Positions 6,763 through 15,900 of a DNA stretch of 64,000 nucleotides are shown here, in pieces (position 1 is the first letter of the stretch; each line of letters begins with the position of its first letter). The position numbers and the translations under genes are program-made. The notes under the pieces are model-generated. The model worked only from the letters and a program-made list of their open reading frames with translations. It did not search any database and had not been told where the DNA came from. Origin of the DNA: Streptomyces asoensis (lineage in GTDB: Bacteria; Actinomycetota; Actinomycetes; Streptomycetales; Streptomycetaceae); the NCBI RefSeq assembly GCF_016860545.1, contig NZ_BNEB01000003.1, positions 62,001-126,000 of the forward strand. Direction: 5' to 3'.

Positions 6763-9342
6763 GTGCCCGGTGAGAACCTGTCCCGCGACGAGGCCCGGGA
6801 GCGGGCCGCCCTGCTGTCCGTCGACGGGTACGACGTGTCGCTCGACATCCGGTCGGCGGTGGGCGACCCGGCGGGGGACGAGCCCCGCACCTTCAGGTCG
6901 GTCACCACCGTCCGCTTCCGCTGCAACGAGCCCGGCGCGTCGACCTTCGTGGACCTGATCGCGCCGAGTGTGACGTCCGTCTCGCTCAACGGCCGCGATC
7001 TCGACCCCGGGGAGGTCTTCGACGGCGCCCGGATCCTGCTGGAGGACCTGGCCGCCGAGAACGAGCTGGTCGTCGACGCCCGGTGCGCGTACTCGCGCAC
7101 CGGTGAGGGTCTGCACCGCTTCGTCGACCCGGAGGACGGCGAGGTGTACCTCTACACCCAGTACGAACCGGCCGACTCCCGCCGGGTCTTCGCGAACTTC
7201 GAGCAGCCCGACCTCAAGGCCCCGTACCGCTTCGAGGTGCGCGCGCCCGAGGAGTGGGTGGTGTGGAGCAACGGCGCCGGCGAGCGCACGGACGGGGTGT
7301 GGCGCTTCGCCGAGACCAAGCCGATCTCGACGTACATCACCTGCGTGGTGGCCGGTCCGTACCACTACGTGACGGACACGTACACGCGCGAGCTGGGTGA
7401 CGGCACGACCCTGCGGATCCCGCTCGGCGCGATGTGCCGCAAGGGTCTGGCGCCCCACTTCGACCCGGCGGACGTCTTCCTGGTCACCAAGCAGGGGCTG
7501 GACTTCTTCCACGACCACTTCGACTACCCGTACCCGTTCGGCAAGTACGACCAGGCGTTCGTGCCGGAGTACAACCTGGGCGCCATGGAGAACCCGGGCC
7601 TGGTGACCTTCCGCGAGGAGTACATCTTCCGCGGGAAGGTGACGCAGGCGTCGTACGAGGCGCGGGCGAACGTCATCCTGCACGAGATGGCGCACATGTG
7701 GTTCGGCGACCTGGTCACCATGGAGTGGTGGGACGACCTGTGGCTGAAGGAGTCCTTCGCCGACTTCATGGGTACGTTCGCCAACGTCGGCGCGACCCGC
7801 TTCACCAACGCCTGGATCACCTTCGCCAACCGCCGCAAGGCATGGGCGTACCGCGCGGACCAGCTGCCCTCCACGCACCCGATCACCGCCGACATCCGCG
7901 ACCTCCAGGACGCGAAGCTGAACTTCGACGGCATCACGTACGCCAAGGGCGCCTCCGTGCTGAAGCAGCTGGTGGCGTACGTCGGCCAGGACGCGTTCCT
8001 CGAGGGCGCCCGGCGCTATTTCAAGCGGCACGCGTACGGCAACACGCGCCTGGGCGACCTGCTGTCGGTGCTCGGGGAGACCAGCGGCAGGGACATGGGC
8101 GGCTGGGCGCGTTCCTGGCTCCAGACGGCGGGCGTGAACTCGCTGACCCCGCAGGTGCTGCTGGACCCCGAAGGCCGGATCGACGAGCTGGCGGTGCTCC
8201 AGGAGGCCCCCGAGGCGTATCCGGAACTGCGGCCGCACCGGGTCGCGATCGGCCTGTACCGCCGCGAGGAGGGCCGTCTCGTGCGCTACGCGCGCGCCGA
8301 GACGGACGTGGACGGACCGCGCACGGTCGTCACGGAGCTGGCGGGCGCGCAGGCGCCGGAGCTGGTGCTGGTCAACGACGACGACCTGACCTACTGCAAG
8401 ATCCGTTTCGACGAGACCTCGCTGGCCACCCTGCGTGAGCACCTGGGTTCGATGACGGACCCGCTGGCGCGCGCGCTGTGCTGGTCCGCGCTGTGGAACC
8501 TGACCCGTGACGCGCTGCTGCCCGCGTCCGGCTTCGTGGAGCTGGTGGCACGGTTCGCACACCGCGAGTCCGACATCGGCGTCCTTCAGATGCTGCACGC
8601 CTGGACGGGTTCGGCGCTGGTCCACTACGCGCCGCGGTCGTGGCGCACGGCGGGCGAGGCGCTGGCGGCCGAGGTCGCGCTGCGGGACCTGCGGGCGGCC
8701 GAGCCGGGCAGCGAGCACCAGCTCGCCTGGGCGCGCTTCTTCGCGACGGTGGCGTCCTCGGAGGCCGATTTCGAGCTGCTGCGGGGCCTGCTGGAGGGCA
8801 CCGCGCAGATCGACGGCCTGGTGGTGGACCAGGAGCTGCGCTGGGTGTTCCTGGAGCCGCTGGTCGCGCACGGGCTCGCCGACGAGAAGGCCCTGGCGGC
8901 CGAACTGGCCCGGGACGACACGGCGTCCGGCAAGCGGCACCAGGTCCGCTGCCTCGCGGCCCGCCCGTCGGCCGCCGTCAAGGCGCAGGCGTGGGCCCAG
9001 CTGCTGGAGTCGGACTCGCTGTCCAACGCGCTGGTGGAGGCGACGATCGCCGGGTTCGACCAGTCCTCCCAGCGGGAGCTGCTCGCGCCGTACACCGAGC
9101 GGTACTTCGCGTCGATCGAGCGGATCTGGGCCGAGCGGTCGATCCAGATCGCGATGACGATCGTCAGGGGTCTGTTCCCGGCGCTCCAGGACTCCCCCGC
9201 GACGCTGGAGGCGACGGACGCGTGGCTGGCGGCGCACGGGTCGGCGGCCCCGGCGCTGCGACGGCTGGTGCTGGAGGCACGCGACGACCTGGCCCGGTCG
9301 CTGCGCGCCCAGGAGGCCGACGCGACGGCCCCGATCGGCTGA
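6763..9342 (+). CDS. pepN: Aminopeptidase N, M1 family (first of two paralogues)
   Basis: An 859-residue cytoplasmic zinc aminopeptidase that trims N-terminal residues from peptides. The exopeptidase motif GAMEN is at residues 273-277. The zinc site is HEMAH at 307-311 with the third ligand Glu330 in KESFADF. A conserved Tyr follows in DGITYAKGASVLKQLV. The C-terminal third is the helical ERAP1-like domain. The GTG start follows GAGGGAG at good spacing. The length fits actinobacterial PepN. A second M1 gene starts 10.5 kb downstream with the same architecture and a matching N-terminus (PGENLSRDEA here, PGTNLTREEA there). The two are divergent paralogues rather than a recent duplication. Confidence 0.93.
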   Translation: MPGENLSRDEARERAALLSVDGYDVSLDIRSAVGDPAGDEPRTFRSVTTVRFRCNEPGASTFVDLIAPSVTSVSLNGRDLDPGEVFDGARILLEDLAAENELVVDARCAYSRTGEGLHRFVDPEDGEVYLYTQYEPADSRRVFANFEQPDLKAPYRFEVRAPEEWVVWSNGAGERTDGVWRFAETKPISTYITCVVAGPYHYVTDTYTRELGDGTTLRIPLGAMCRKGLAPHFDPADVFLVTKQGLDFFHDHFDYPYPFGKYDQAFVPEYNLGAMENPGLVTFREEYIFRGKVTQASYEARANVILHEMAHMWFGDLVTMEWWDDLWLKESFADFMGTFANVGATRFTNAWITFANRRKAWAYRADQLPSTHPITADIRDLQDAKLNFDGITYAKGASVLKQLVAYVGQDAFLEGARRYFKRHAYGNTRLGDLLSVLGETSGRDMGGWARSWLQTAGVNSLTPQVLLDPEGRIDELAVLQEAPEAYPELRPHRVAIGLYRREEGRLVRYARAETDVDGPRTVVTELAGAQAPELVLVNDDDLTYCKIRFDETSLATLREHLGSMTDPLARALCWSALWNLTRDALLPASGFVELVARFAHRESDIGVLQMLHAWTGSALVHYAPRSWRTAGEALAAEVALRDLRAAEPGSEHQLAWARFFATVASSEADFELLRGLLEGTAQIDGLVVDQELRWVFLEPLVAHGLADEKALAAELARDDTASGKRHQVRCLAARPSAAVKAQAWAQLLESDSLSNALVEATIAGFDQSSQRELLAPYTERYFASIERIWAERSIQIAMTIVRGLFPALQDSPATLEATDAWLAAHGSAAPALRRLVLEARDDLARSLRAQEADATAPIG

Positions 9343-9403
9343 CATCTTTGGCCAAGGATTCCGCCGACGGTCACCGTTACGGAATTCAGGCAATCCGACC
9401 CGT

Positions 9404-9440
9404 AACCCCTGGCTCCCCCGTTCGGGACCAGGGGTTTTCG
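9404..9440 (+). terminator. Terminator after pepN paralogue 1
   Basis: AACCCCTGG (9404-9412) pairs with CCAGGGGTT (9428-9436), and TTTTC closes the structure. It is 62 bases after the stop. Confidence 0.7.
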
Positions 9441-9549
9441 GCCCCTCATCGGCATCCGAACACCCGTCCTTTAGGGCGGGCTTGTCCCGGTTCGTCGACG
9501 GGCGTGTAACAGGGGTTAGGAGGCCGCGCGGGCGCGGAATCCACGGTGC

Positions 9550-10617
9550 ATGAACCACCACAACACCCCCCTCCCCCAGGTCCCCCCGGCGTCCCCCCGC
9601 CCCGTCCGCCACCTCTCCGAGGTGCAGCGCCGCGTCACGACCACGGGCCGGCTGCGCGCACAGGGCGTCGCACCGGCCGACGCGGACGAGCAGTGCCGCC
9701 CCGGGGGCCCCTGGCAGCAGCTGCTCCCCGGCGTCTACCTGCTCCACCCGGGCCCGCCGACCAGCGAGGAGCGGCTGCACGCCGTGCTGACGTACGCGGG
9801 CCGCGACACGGCGACACCGCCGCCCGCGGTGCCGGTGCAGCCGGGCTCGGGGGACCCGCACCGGCCGGTGTACCGGGACGTGATGATCACCGGCCTGGCG
9901 GCCCTGAACCTGCACGGCATCGCGTCCGCTCCCCCGCTCCCGTCCCTGGAGCACATCGACGTCCTGGTCCCGCGGCTGCGCAGGCTGCGCTCCACGGGCT
10001 GCGCCCACGTGGTCCGCGCGACCGTGCTGCCGGACGCGGAGCACGCGACGGGCGTTCCGGTGGCCCCGGTGCCCCGCGCGCTCGCCGACGCCGTCGCGGG
10101 GCTCACGGACGCGACGGTGGTACGGCGGCTGCTGACGGAGGCGGTGCGCGGGGGCCACTGCGAACCGGCCGCGGTGGTGCGGGAGCTGAGCAACGCCAAG
10201 CTGCTGGGCCGCCCGCACGTGGTGGACGCGGTGGACTCGCTGCTCGCGGAGGGCCGCGCGATCGCCGAGCAGCGCCTCTACACGATGGTCCGCGAGTACG
10301 GCCTTCCCGACCCGGTGTGGAACGTGGACCTGCGTCTGCCCGGCGGCCCCCACCTGGGCGGCCTGGACGCGTACTGGCCGGAGCAGGCGGTGGCGGTCGA
10401 ACTGGACACCCGGGCGCCGCGGCAGGACGAGGACGCGCTCTGGTCGGAGTACGTCCGCAAGCGGGAGCATCTGGAGCGGCTGGGCATCACGGTCGTGCAC
10501 ATCACGCCGAAGAAGCTCAGGGACACGATGGAGCAGCAGGCGGCGGTGGTCCGCACGGCGCTGATGGCCTCGGGCGACCGGGACCCCGCCGCGTACGTCG
10601 TGGTCCTGCCCCGGTAG
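9550..10617 (+). CDS. DUF559/Vsr-like nuclease-fold protein with AbiEi-like N-terminal region
   Basis: A 355-residue protein found singly in many actinomycetes. Residues about 20-120 resemble the winged-helix antitoxin-like start of AbiEi-type proteins (QRRVTTTGRLRAQGV, then a PGVYLLHPGPPTSEERLHA segment). The last 110 residues have a restriction-endonuclease-like pattern: an Asp in LGGLDAYWPEQ, ExD in AVELDT, and Lys/Arg in EYVRKREHLERLGI, as in DUF559. No AbiEii toxin partner lies beside it, so an active toxin-antitoxin pair is not supported. It is flanked by terminators and stands alone. Real gene: high confidence. Activity: unknown. Confidence 0.78.
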   Translation: MNHHNTPLPQVPPASPRPVRHLSEVQRRVTTTGRLRAQGVAPADADEQCRPGGPWQQLLPGVYLLHPGPPTSEERLHAVLTYAGRDTATPPPAVPVQPGSGDPHRPVYRDVMITGLAALNLHGIASAPPLPSLEHIDVLVPRLRRLRSTGCAHVVRATVLPDAEHATGVPVAPVPRALADAVAGLTDATVVRRLLTEAVRGGHCEPAAVVRELSNAKLLGRPHVVDAVDSLLAEGRAIAEQRLYTMVREYGLPDPVWNVDLRLPGGPHLGGLDAYWPEQAVAVELDTRAPRQDEDALWSEYVRKREHLERLGITVVHITPKKLRDTMEQQAAVVRTALMASGDRDPAAYVVVLPR

Positions 10618-10646
10618 TGACGGACCGGGGCGGCGCCAGGAGGGGA

Positions 10647-10685
10647 GAGGAGGGGCCGCCGGACAGCGTCCGGCGGCCCCTCCTC
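10647..10685. terminator. Long bidirectional terminator
   Basis: A perfect 18-bp stem (10647-10664 with 10668-10685) with a 3-base loop lies between converging genes. Its right arm overlaps the last two bases of the Nudix gene on the minus strand. Confidence 0.82.
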
Positions 10686-11205
10686 ACGCCGGCCCGGCCG
10701 TCCCCGACGCGGGTGAGGGGGGTGACGGCGGTGGCGCGGGGGCGACCGGCGCGGGCACGGACACCCGTCCGTCGGCGGGCCGTTCACGCCACATCGCCAG
10801 CGCGGTGTCCACCAGCCGGACCCGGGTGAGCGCGGGCACCGCGTCGAGGTCGTGCCAGGCGGCCAGGTCGGTGGAACCGCCGACCTCGAAGCGCAGCTCG
10901 CCCCCGGTGATCCGGCCCTCGTAGACGATGCGGATCCCGTGATGGTCCACGGGGCCGCGCAGTCCCGCACGGGGAAAGACGTGGCGGGAGGAGTCGATGC
11001 CGAGCAGACCGGTCACCTCGACGCGGTAGCCGGTCTCCTCGTCCAGTTCGCGCACCACGGTGTCGAGGGGATCCTCGCCGTGCTCCATGCCGCCGCCGGG
11101 CAGCACCCACTCCGGGGTGCCGTCGGGAGCCGGTGACCGGGCGAGCAGGAGCTGTCCGTCACGGACGCACACGGCGTAGGCCGCCACTCTCGACTTCTGG
11201 CGCAT
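10684..11205 (-). CDS. Nudix hydrolase
   Basis: A 173-residue cytoplasmic pyrophosphohydrolase. The complete Nudix box (G-x5-E-x7-RE-x2-EE-x-G) runs from GGGMEHGE through VVRELDEETGY, about residues 37-60, with all metal-binding Glu residues present. Substrate type cannot be read from sequence; the family cleaves nucleoside diphosphates linked to another moiety. The last 30 residues are Pro/Ala-rich and probably disordered. It lies 9 bases downstream of the PPOX-family gene on the same strand and may share its transcript. Confidence 0.86.
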   Translation of the reverse strand: MRQKSRVAAYAVCVRDGQLLLARSPAPDGTPEWVLPGGGMEHGEDPLDTVVRELDEETGYRVEVTGLLGIDSSRHVFPRAGLRGPVDHHGIRIVYEGRITGGELRFEVGGSTDLAAWHDLDAVPALTRVRLVDTALAMWRERPADGRVSVPAPVAPAPPPSPPSPASGTAGPA

Positions 11206-11214
11206 GACGCGACG

Positions 11215-12120
11215 TTAGCGGCTCGGTTCCGGGTCCGCAGGCGAGTATCCGGGCGCGGACCAGCGCAGCGGGAGCGCGTGCGGGGTGTCGACCGCCTCGG
11301 TGACGGTGAACACCACCGCGCGTTCCCCGTCGGGGGCGAACCGGGCGCGGGCCTCGCCGGTGAGCTGGAGGGTGCGGCCCGTCGTCCAGTCCAGGAACAG
11401 CAGGCCGGCGCGGGGATCGGCCTCGAGGTTGCCCAGGCTGAGGAACATGGAGTTGCCCGGGTGGTCGCGCCAGGAGAGCGTGTCCGGTGAGGCGACCCGC
11501 ACGAAACCGGGGGCGCCGCCGCGGTGGCTCGCCTCGGCCCGCGCGGGGTGACCGGCGCCGCCGGGGTGGACGGTGGCCAGGAAGAAGGTGTCGGACGCGG
11601 TGACGAAGTCCGCCTGGTCCGGGGTGAGTCCGGCGCCCCGGCGCGGCGGTCCCGGCACGCGGTCGACCGTCTCGTAGGCGGTCCTGCGGTGCAGGTACTT
11701 GGGGCAGTTGGCGAACACCCGGTCGGTCTCGACGGCGAATCCGTGCGGGGTGGGCCGCAGAAGGCCGTTCAGGCGGACGCGGCGGCGGGTGCGCGGGTCG
11801 AGGGCGATCGTGCCCACCGGGGTGCCCGGGGTGGCCTGCGCCGCCGCGAACGGGTCGGCCGGCCGCGGTCCGTCCACGGCGACCGAGATCCGGTGGGGGC
11901 CGGTGGCGCGGACGAATCCGGGGGTGCCCGTGAACGCCGTCGCCCACACCCTGCCGTCCACCGGGTCGGCGGCGCCGACCACCAGCAGCGGCTGGAGTCC
12001 GAGGAAGGCCGCCACGACCGGTCCGACGCCGTCCCCGATCGCCCGGCCGACGTGATCGGCGAGGTCGCGGACCCCGACCCGGTCCTGCACCGCCCGTGAG
12101 CCTGCGTGATAGACGCCCAT
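11215..12120 (-). CDS. Pyridoxamine 5'-phosphate oxidase (PPOX) family flavin-binding protein
   Basis: A 301-residue protein of the split-barrel FMN/F420-binding family. The C-terminal half has the usual pattern: DFVTASDTFFLATVHPGG, then HRGGAPGFVRV, GNSMFLSLGNLEADPRAGLLFLD and LQLTGEARARF. The N-terminal 120 residues are an extra domain common in this subfamily. I set the start at the ATG at 12120; the frame stays open far upstream but crosses the intergenic operator and the divergent gene. Reduction or oxidation of a small heterocycle or F420-linked chemistry is possible, but substrate is unknown. It is divergent from a CGNR zinc-finger regulator that may control it. Confidence 0.8.
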   Translation of the reverse strand: MGVYHAGSRAVQDRVGVRDLADHVGRAIGDGVGPVVAAFLGLQPLLVVGAADPVDGRVWATAFTGTPGFVRATGPHRISVAVDGPRPADPFAAAQATPGTPVGTIALDPRTRRRVRLNGLLRPTPHGFAVETDRVFANCPKYLHRRTAYETVDRVPGPPRRGAGLTPDQADFVTASDTFFLATVHPGGAGHPARAEASHRGGAPGFVRVASPDTLSWRDHPGNSMFLSLGNLEADPRAGLLFLDWTTGRTLQLTGEARARFAPDGERAVVFTVTEAVDTPHALPLRWSAPGYSPADPEPSR

Positions 12121-12157
12121 GCCCGTCCTTTCCGTGCCTCCGGACACGCTGCGGATA

Positions 12158-12209
12158 TAACCCCTCTCATCTAATTTAAGGGTTAGAGGTGGTGACGTCA
12201 ACCGGTCAC
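12158..12209. promoter_or_regulatory. Candidate operator region between PPOX and CGNR genes
   Basis: This AT-rich stretch in a GC-rich spacer contains TAACCC (12158-12163) facing GGGTTA (12180-12185) across 16 bases, and GTGAC (12192-12196) facing GTCAC (12205-12209). GGTTAGA recurs once more near 12222. Repeats of this type between divergent regulator and target genes are typical operators. Which protein binds is not known. Confidence 0.42.
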
Positions 12210-12243
12210 GTACTCTTTGACGGTTAGAACGGAAGGAGTCCCG

Positions 12244-12783
12244 ATGTCCCCCACCGCCCCGGACCCCCGCCCCCTCACCGGGGAGCCCCTCGCGCTCGAC
12301 CTGCTCAACACCCGGTGGACGCAGGAGGGCTCCGTGCGGGACCTGCTGCTCGACACCGACGGACTCGCCGTGTGGCTCGCCGCCCACGCACTGGACGAGC
12401 GGTTCACGGCCGACGCCACGACCCTGCGGCACACCCTGCGGGCCCGTGACGCGCTCCGGGCGGCGGTGGACGGCCCCATGGACACCACGGGCGTCGACGC
12501 CGTGCTGGAACAGGGCCGGATCAGGCCCACCCTCACCGCCGAAGGGCCGGGCGAGCGGGCCGAGTTCCGCGACGACGCCTGGGGTCCGGGCTGGCTGGCC
12601 GCCCGGAACTACCTGGAGCTGCTCTCCACCGCCCCCGACCGGATCCGCGGCTGCGCACAGGAGACCTGCGTGCTGCACTTCTTCGACACCTCGCGCAACG
12701 GCACCCGCCGCTGGTGCTCCATGGCGGTCTGCGGCAACCGCGCGAAGGCCTCCCGGCACTACGCCCGCGCCAAGGACGCCTGA
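12244..12783 (+). CDS. CGNR zinc-finger transcriptional regulator (ABATE domain)
   Basis: A 179-residue predicted stress-type transcription regulator. The N-terminal ABATE-like region starts with GEPLALDLLNTRW and the C-terminal CGNR finger has CAQETC, then RNGTRRWCSMAVCGNRAKASRHY. The ATG at 12244 was chosen because GGAAGGAG lies 6 bases upstream; a GTG 27 bases earlier lacks a site. It is divergent from the PPOX-family gene, with inverted repeats between them, which suggests that it regulates that gene and itself. Ligand unknown. Confidence 0.82.
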   Translation: MSPTAPDPRPLTGEPLALDLLNTRWTQEGSVRDLLLDTDGLAVWLAAHALDERFTADATTLRHTLRARDALRAAVDGPMDTTGVDAVLEQGRIRPTLTAEGPGERAEFRDDAWGPGWLAARNYLELLSTAPDRIRGCAQETCVLHFFDTSRNGTRRWCSMAVCGNRAKASRHYARAKDA

Positions 12784-12889
12784 CGTAAATCCGCACAACA
12801 GGCGGACAGCCGACGCACAGGGGGCTCGTAGAGGGTTTTCCCCATACATGCATCTCGATTCGGTCAACTCTCCCCAAACAGCTGTCCCT

Positions 12890-12982
12890 TAGGTAAAGCT
12901 TTGCGGTCATCCGGGATCGCATCCCGGACGACCGCGATCAGGAAGGAACGGCCTGATCGCGGCCCGCTCGTTCCTTTACCTA
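12890..12982 (+). ncRNA. Candidate structured 5' leader (nested stems and pseudoknot) of the S8 protease gene
   Basis: Four pairings are visible between about 100 and 12 bases before the protease start. P1: TAGGTAAAG (12890-12898) with CTTTACCTA (12974-12982). P2: GCGGTC/GACCGC (12903-12908, 12930-12935) stacked on CCGGGA/TCCCGG (12911-12916, 12922-12927). P3: CGATCAGG/CCTGATCG (12935-12942, 12952-12959). The P3 loop AAGGAACG (12943-12950) pairs perfectly with CGTTCCTT (12969-12976), which makes an H-type pseudoknot. That arm competes with P1 for three bases, so two exclusive states are possible just before the ribosome site. I do not recognise a known riboswitch class. Confidence 0.5.
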
Positions 12983-12994
12983 CAAGGGATGCCG

Positions 12995-15900
12995 ATGACC
13001 CTCACCCCCCAGCGTGAACCGATATCGGGCGCAAGACGCGTGGCCCGCATAGCCGTGGCCGCCGGCCTGGTGGCCGCCCTGTCCGCGGCCGGCCCGATAC
13101 CCATGGCCTTCTCCGCCGAGGCGGGACCGGCCGCGGCCGACCCGGGCGCGAAGTCCGCCCACGACAAGCTCGGCTCCGACGACGCCGACCTCCTCGCCGA
13201 GGCCAAGGCCGCCGGCGACAAGAACGTCACGCTGATGGTCGCGACCGCCCCCGGACAGACCGAGCAGGTCGCCGAGGAGCTGGACGCGGTCAAGGGCGGC
13301 TCCGTGGGCCAGTCCTACGACAAGGTCGGCTACGTCCGCGCCACCGTCCCGACCGGCAAGGCCGACGCGGCGATCGCCGCCGCGGCGAAGCTCTCCTCGG
13401 TGCACGCCATCGACCTGCGCCAGGACATCGTCCTCGACGACCCGACGCCGAGCGCGGACACCGCGAAGGGCGCCCGGTCCGCCGGGAAGACCAAGACCTA
13501 CGCCGCGCCGGGCAAGAACACCCCCGCCCAGAACCCGTACAACCCGTCCTTCGAGACGGGCGCCGTCGACTTCGTGAAGAAGAACCCGAAGGCGGACGGC
13601 CGCGGTGTCACCATCGGCGTCCTCGACTCCGGCGTGGACCTGTCGCACCCCGCGCTCCAGAAGACCACCACCGGCGAGCGCAAGATCGTCGACTGGGTGA
13701 CGGCCACCGACCCGATCCTGGACAGCGACGCTTCCTGGCGCCCGATGACCACCTCCGTGTCCGGGCCCAGCTTCACCTTCGGCGGCCGGACCTGGACGTC
13801 GAAGCCCGGCTCGTACCAGGTCAACGTCTTCCGCGAGTCCGCCACCGCGGGCGGTGACGCCAAGGGTGACGTCAACCGCGACGGCGACACCACCGACGTG
13901 TGGGGCGTCCTGTACGACGCGGCCGCCGGCACGGTCACCGTCGACGTGAACAACAACGGCGACTTCACCGACGACACCGCGATGAAGCCGTACAAGGACG
14001 GCTACCAGATCGGGTACTTCGGCACCGACAACCCGGCGACCGACGTCGCCGAGCGGCAGCCCTTCGTCGTGCAGATCCGCAAGGACGTGCCGATGGACCC
14101 GTACGGCGGCGACTGGGTCGGCAAGAAGGCCGACTTCGCCAACATCGGCCTCATCGCCAGCGAGCACGGCACGCACGTCGCCGGCATCACCGCCGCCAAC
14201 GGCCTGTTCGGCGGCAAGATGAACGGCGCCGCGCCCGGCGCGAAGATCGTCTCCTCCCGTGCCTGCGTCTTCGGCCCGGGCTGCACCAACGTCGCCCTCA
14301 CCGAGGGCATGATCGACCTGGTCGCCAACCGCGGCGTCGACATCGTCAACATGTCGATCGGCGGTCTGCCGGGCCTGAACGACGGCAACAACGCGCGCGC
14401 CGAGCTGTACACGCGCCTCATCGACACCTACGGCGTCCAGCTGGTCATCTCGGCCGGCAACGAGGGCCCCGGCGCCAACACCATCGGCGACCCCGGTCTG
14501 GCCGACAAGGTGATCTCGGTCGGCGCGGCCATCTCCAGGGAGACCTGGGCCGCCAACTACGGCTCCCAGGTGGAGAAGAAGTACGCGCTGCTGCCCTTCT
14601 CCTCGCGCGGCCCGCGTGAGGACGGCGGCTTCACGCCGACGCTGGTCGCCCCCGGCGCCGCGATCAACACCACCCAGACCTGGCTGCCGGGCGCCCCGGT
14701 CGCCGAGTCCGGCTACACCCTGCCGGCCGGCTACTCGATGCTCCAGGGCACCTCGATGGCCTCCCCGCAGGCCGCGGGCGCCTCGGCGCTGCTGATCTCG
14801 GCCGCCAAGCAGGCCAAGGTCGCGCTCACCCCGGCCGTCCTGCGCACGGCACTGACCTCGACCGCCCACCACATCAAGGGTGTGCAGGCGTACGAGGAGG
14901 GCGCGGGCGCCATCGACGTCGTGGACGCCTGGAAGTCCATCAGGAAGGGCGCCACCGCCCACGACTACACGGTCAAGGCGCCGGTCGACACCGCGCTCGA
15001 CTTCGCCCTGAAGACGCCGGGCTTCGGCACCGGCATCTACGACCGTGAGGGCGGCCTGAAGGCCGGCCAGAAGAAGACGTACGACGTCACCGTCACCCGT
15101 ACGTCCGGCGCCGACAAGCCGGTCCGGCACAAGCTGCGCCTCGAGAACAACGCGGCCCACGCCTTCAAGATCGTCAGCTCGGACGACGTCTACCTGCCGC
15201 TGAACAAGCCGGTGACCGTCAAGATCCAGGCCAAGCCGAAGGCCGCGGGCATCGCCTCCGCGATCCTCGAGGTCGACGACCCGAAGACCGAGGGCGTCGA
15301 CAAGCAGATCCTGAACACGGTCGTCGTCTCGACGCCGGTGAAGTACGCCTTCCACGCCTCGGACACCGTGCAGCGCAACAGCTCGCGGTCCTACTTCCTG
15401 ACCGTGCCCGAGGGCGCCAAGGCGTTCGAGGTCGCGATCGGCGGGCTGAAGGACAAGAGCCAGACCCGCTTCATCTCGATCCACCCGTACGGCGTCGCGG
15501 TCGAGGACAGCTCCACGATCTACTGCTACAACAACTACCTCGACGGCAACGGCTGCAAGCCCGACGCCCGTTCGTACCCGAACCCGCAGCCCGGGGTCTG
15601 GGAGATCGAGGTCGAGTCGCGCCGCACCTCGCCGCTGCTCGACAACCCGTACACGCTGGACGCCACCGTCTACGGCGCGGCCTTCGACCCGGCGACCGTG
15701 ACCGTGCCCGAGGCGAAGGTCGGCACCCCGGCCCCCGTCTCGTGGAAGGTCACGAACAACTTCGCCGCCATCGACGGCAAGCTGGTCGGCGGTCCGCTCG
15801 GCTCGTCCAAGTCGGAGCGTCCGACCATCGCGAACGGCACGACCCGGACCACCACGGTCGAGGTCCCGGCCGGCGCCAAGTCGCTCGACGTCTCCATCGG

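Noticed and set aside
6739..10500. A 1253-codon open frame on the minus strand antisense to pepN
   Set aside because: It runs against a clear M1 peptidase, is rich in Arg, Gly, Val and His as expected for a shadow frame in high-GC DNA, and contains no domain.
9550..10617. AbiE toxin-antitoxin system
   Set aside because: Only the AbiEi-like protein is present; no AbiEii nucleotidyltransferase gene lies on either side.
12890..12982. c-di-AMP (ydaO) riboswitch before the S8 protease
   Set aside because: The conserved GGGGAACC and GGGGUGAAUC-type segments of that class are absent.
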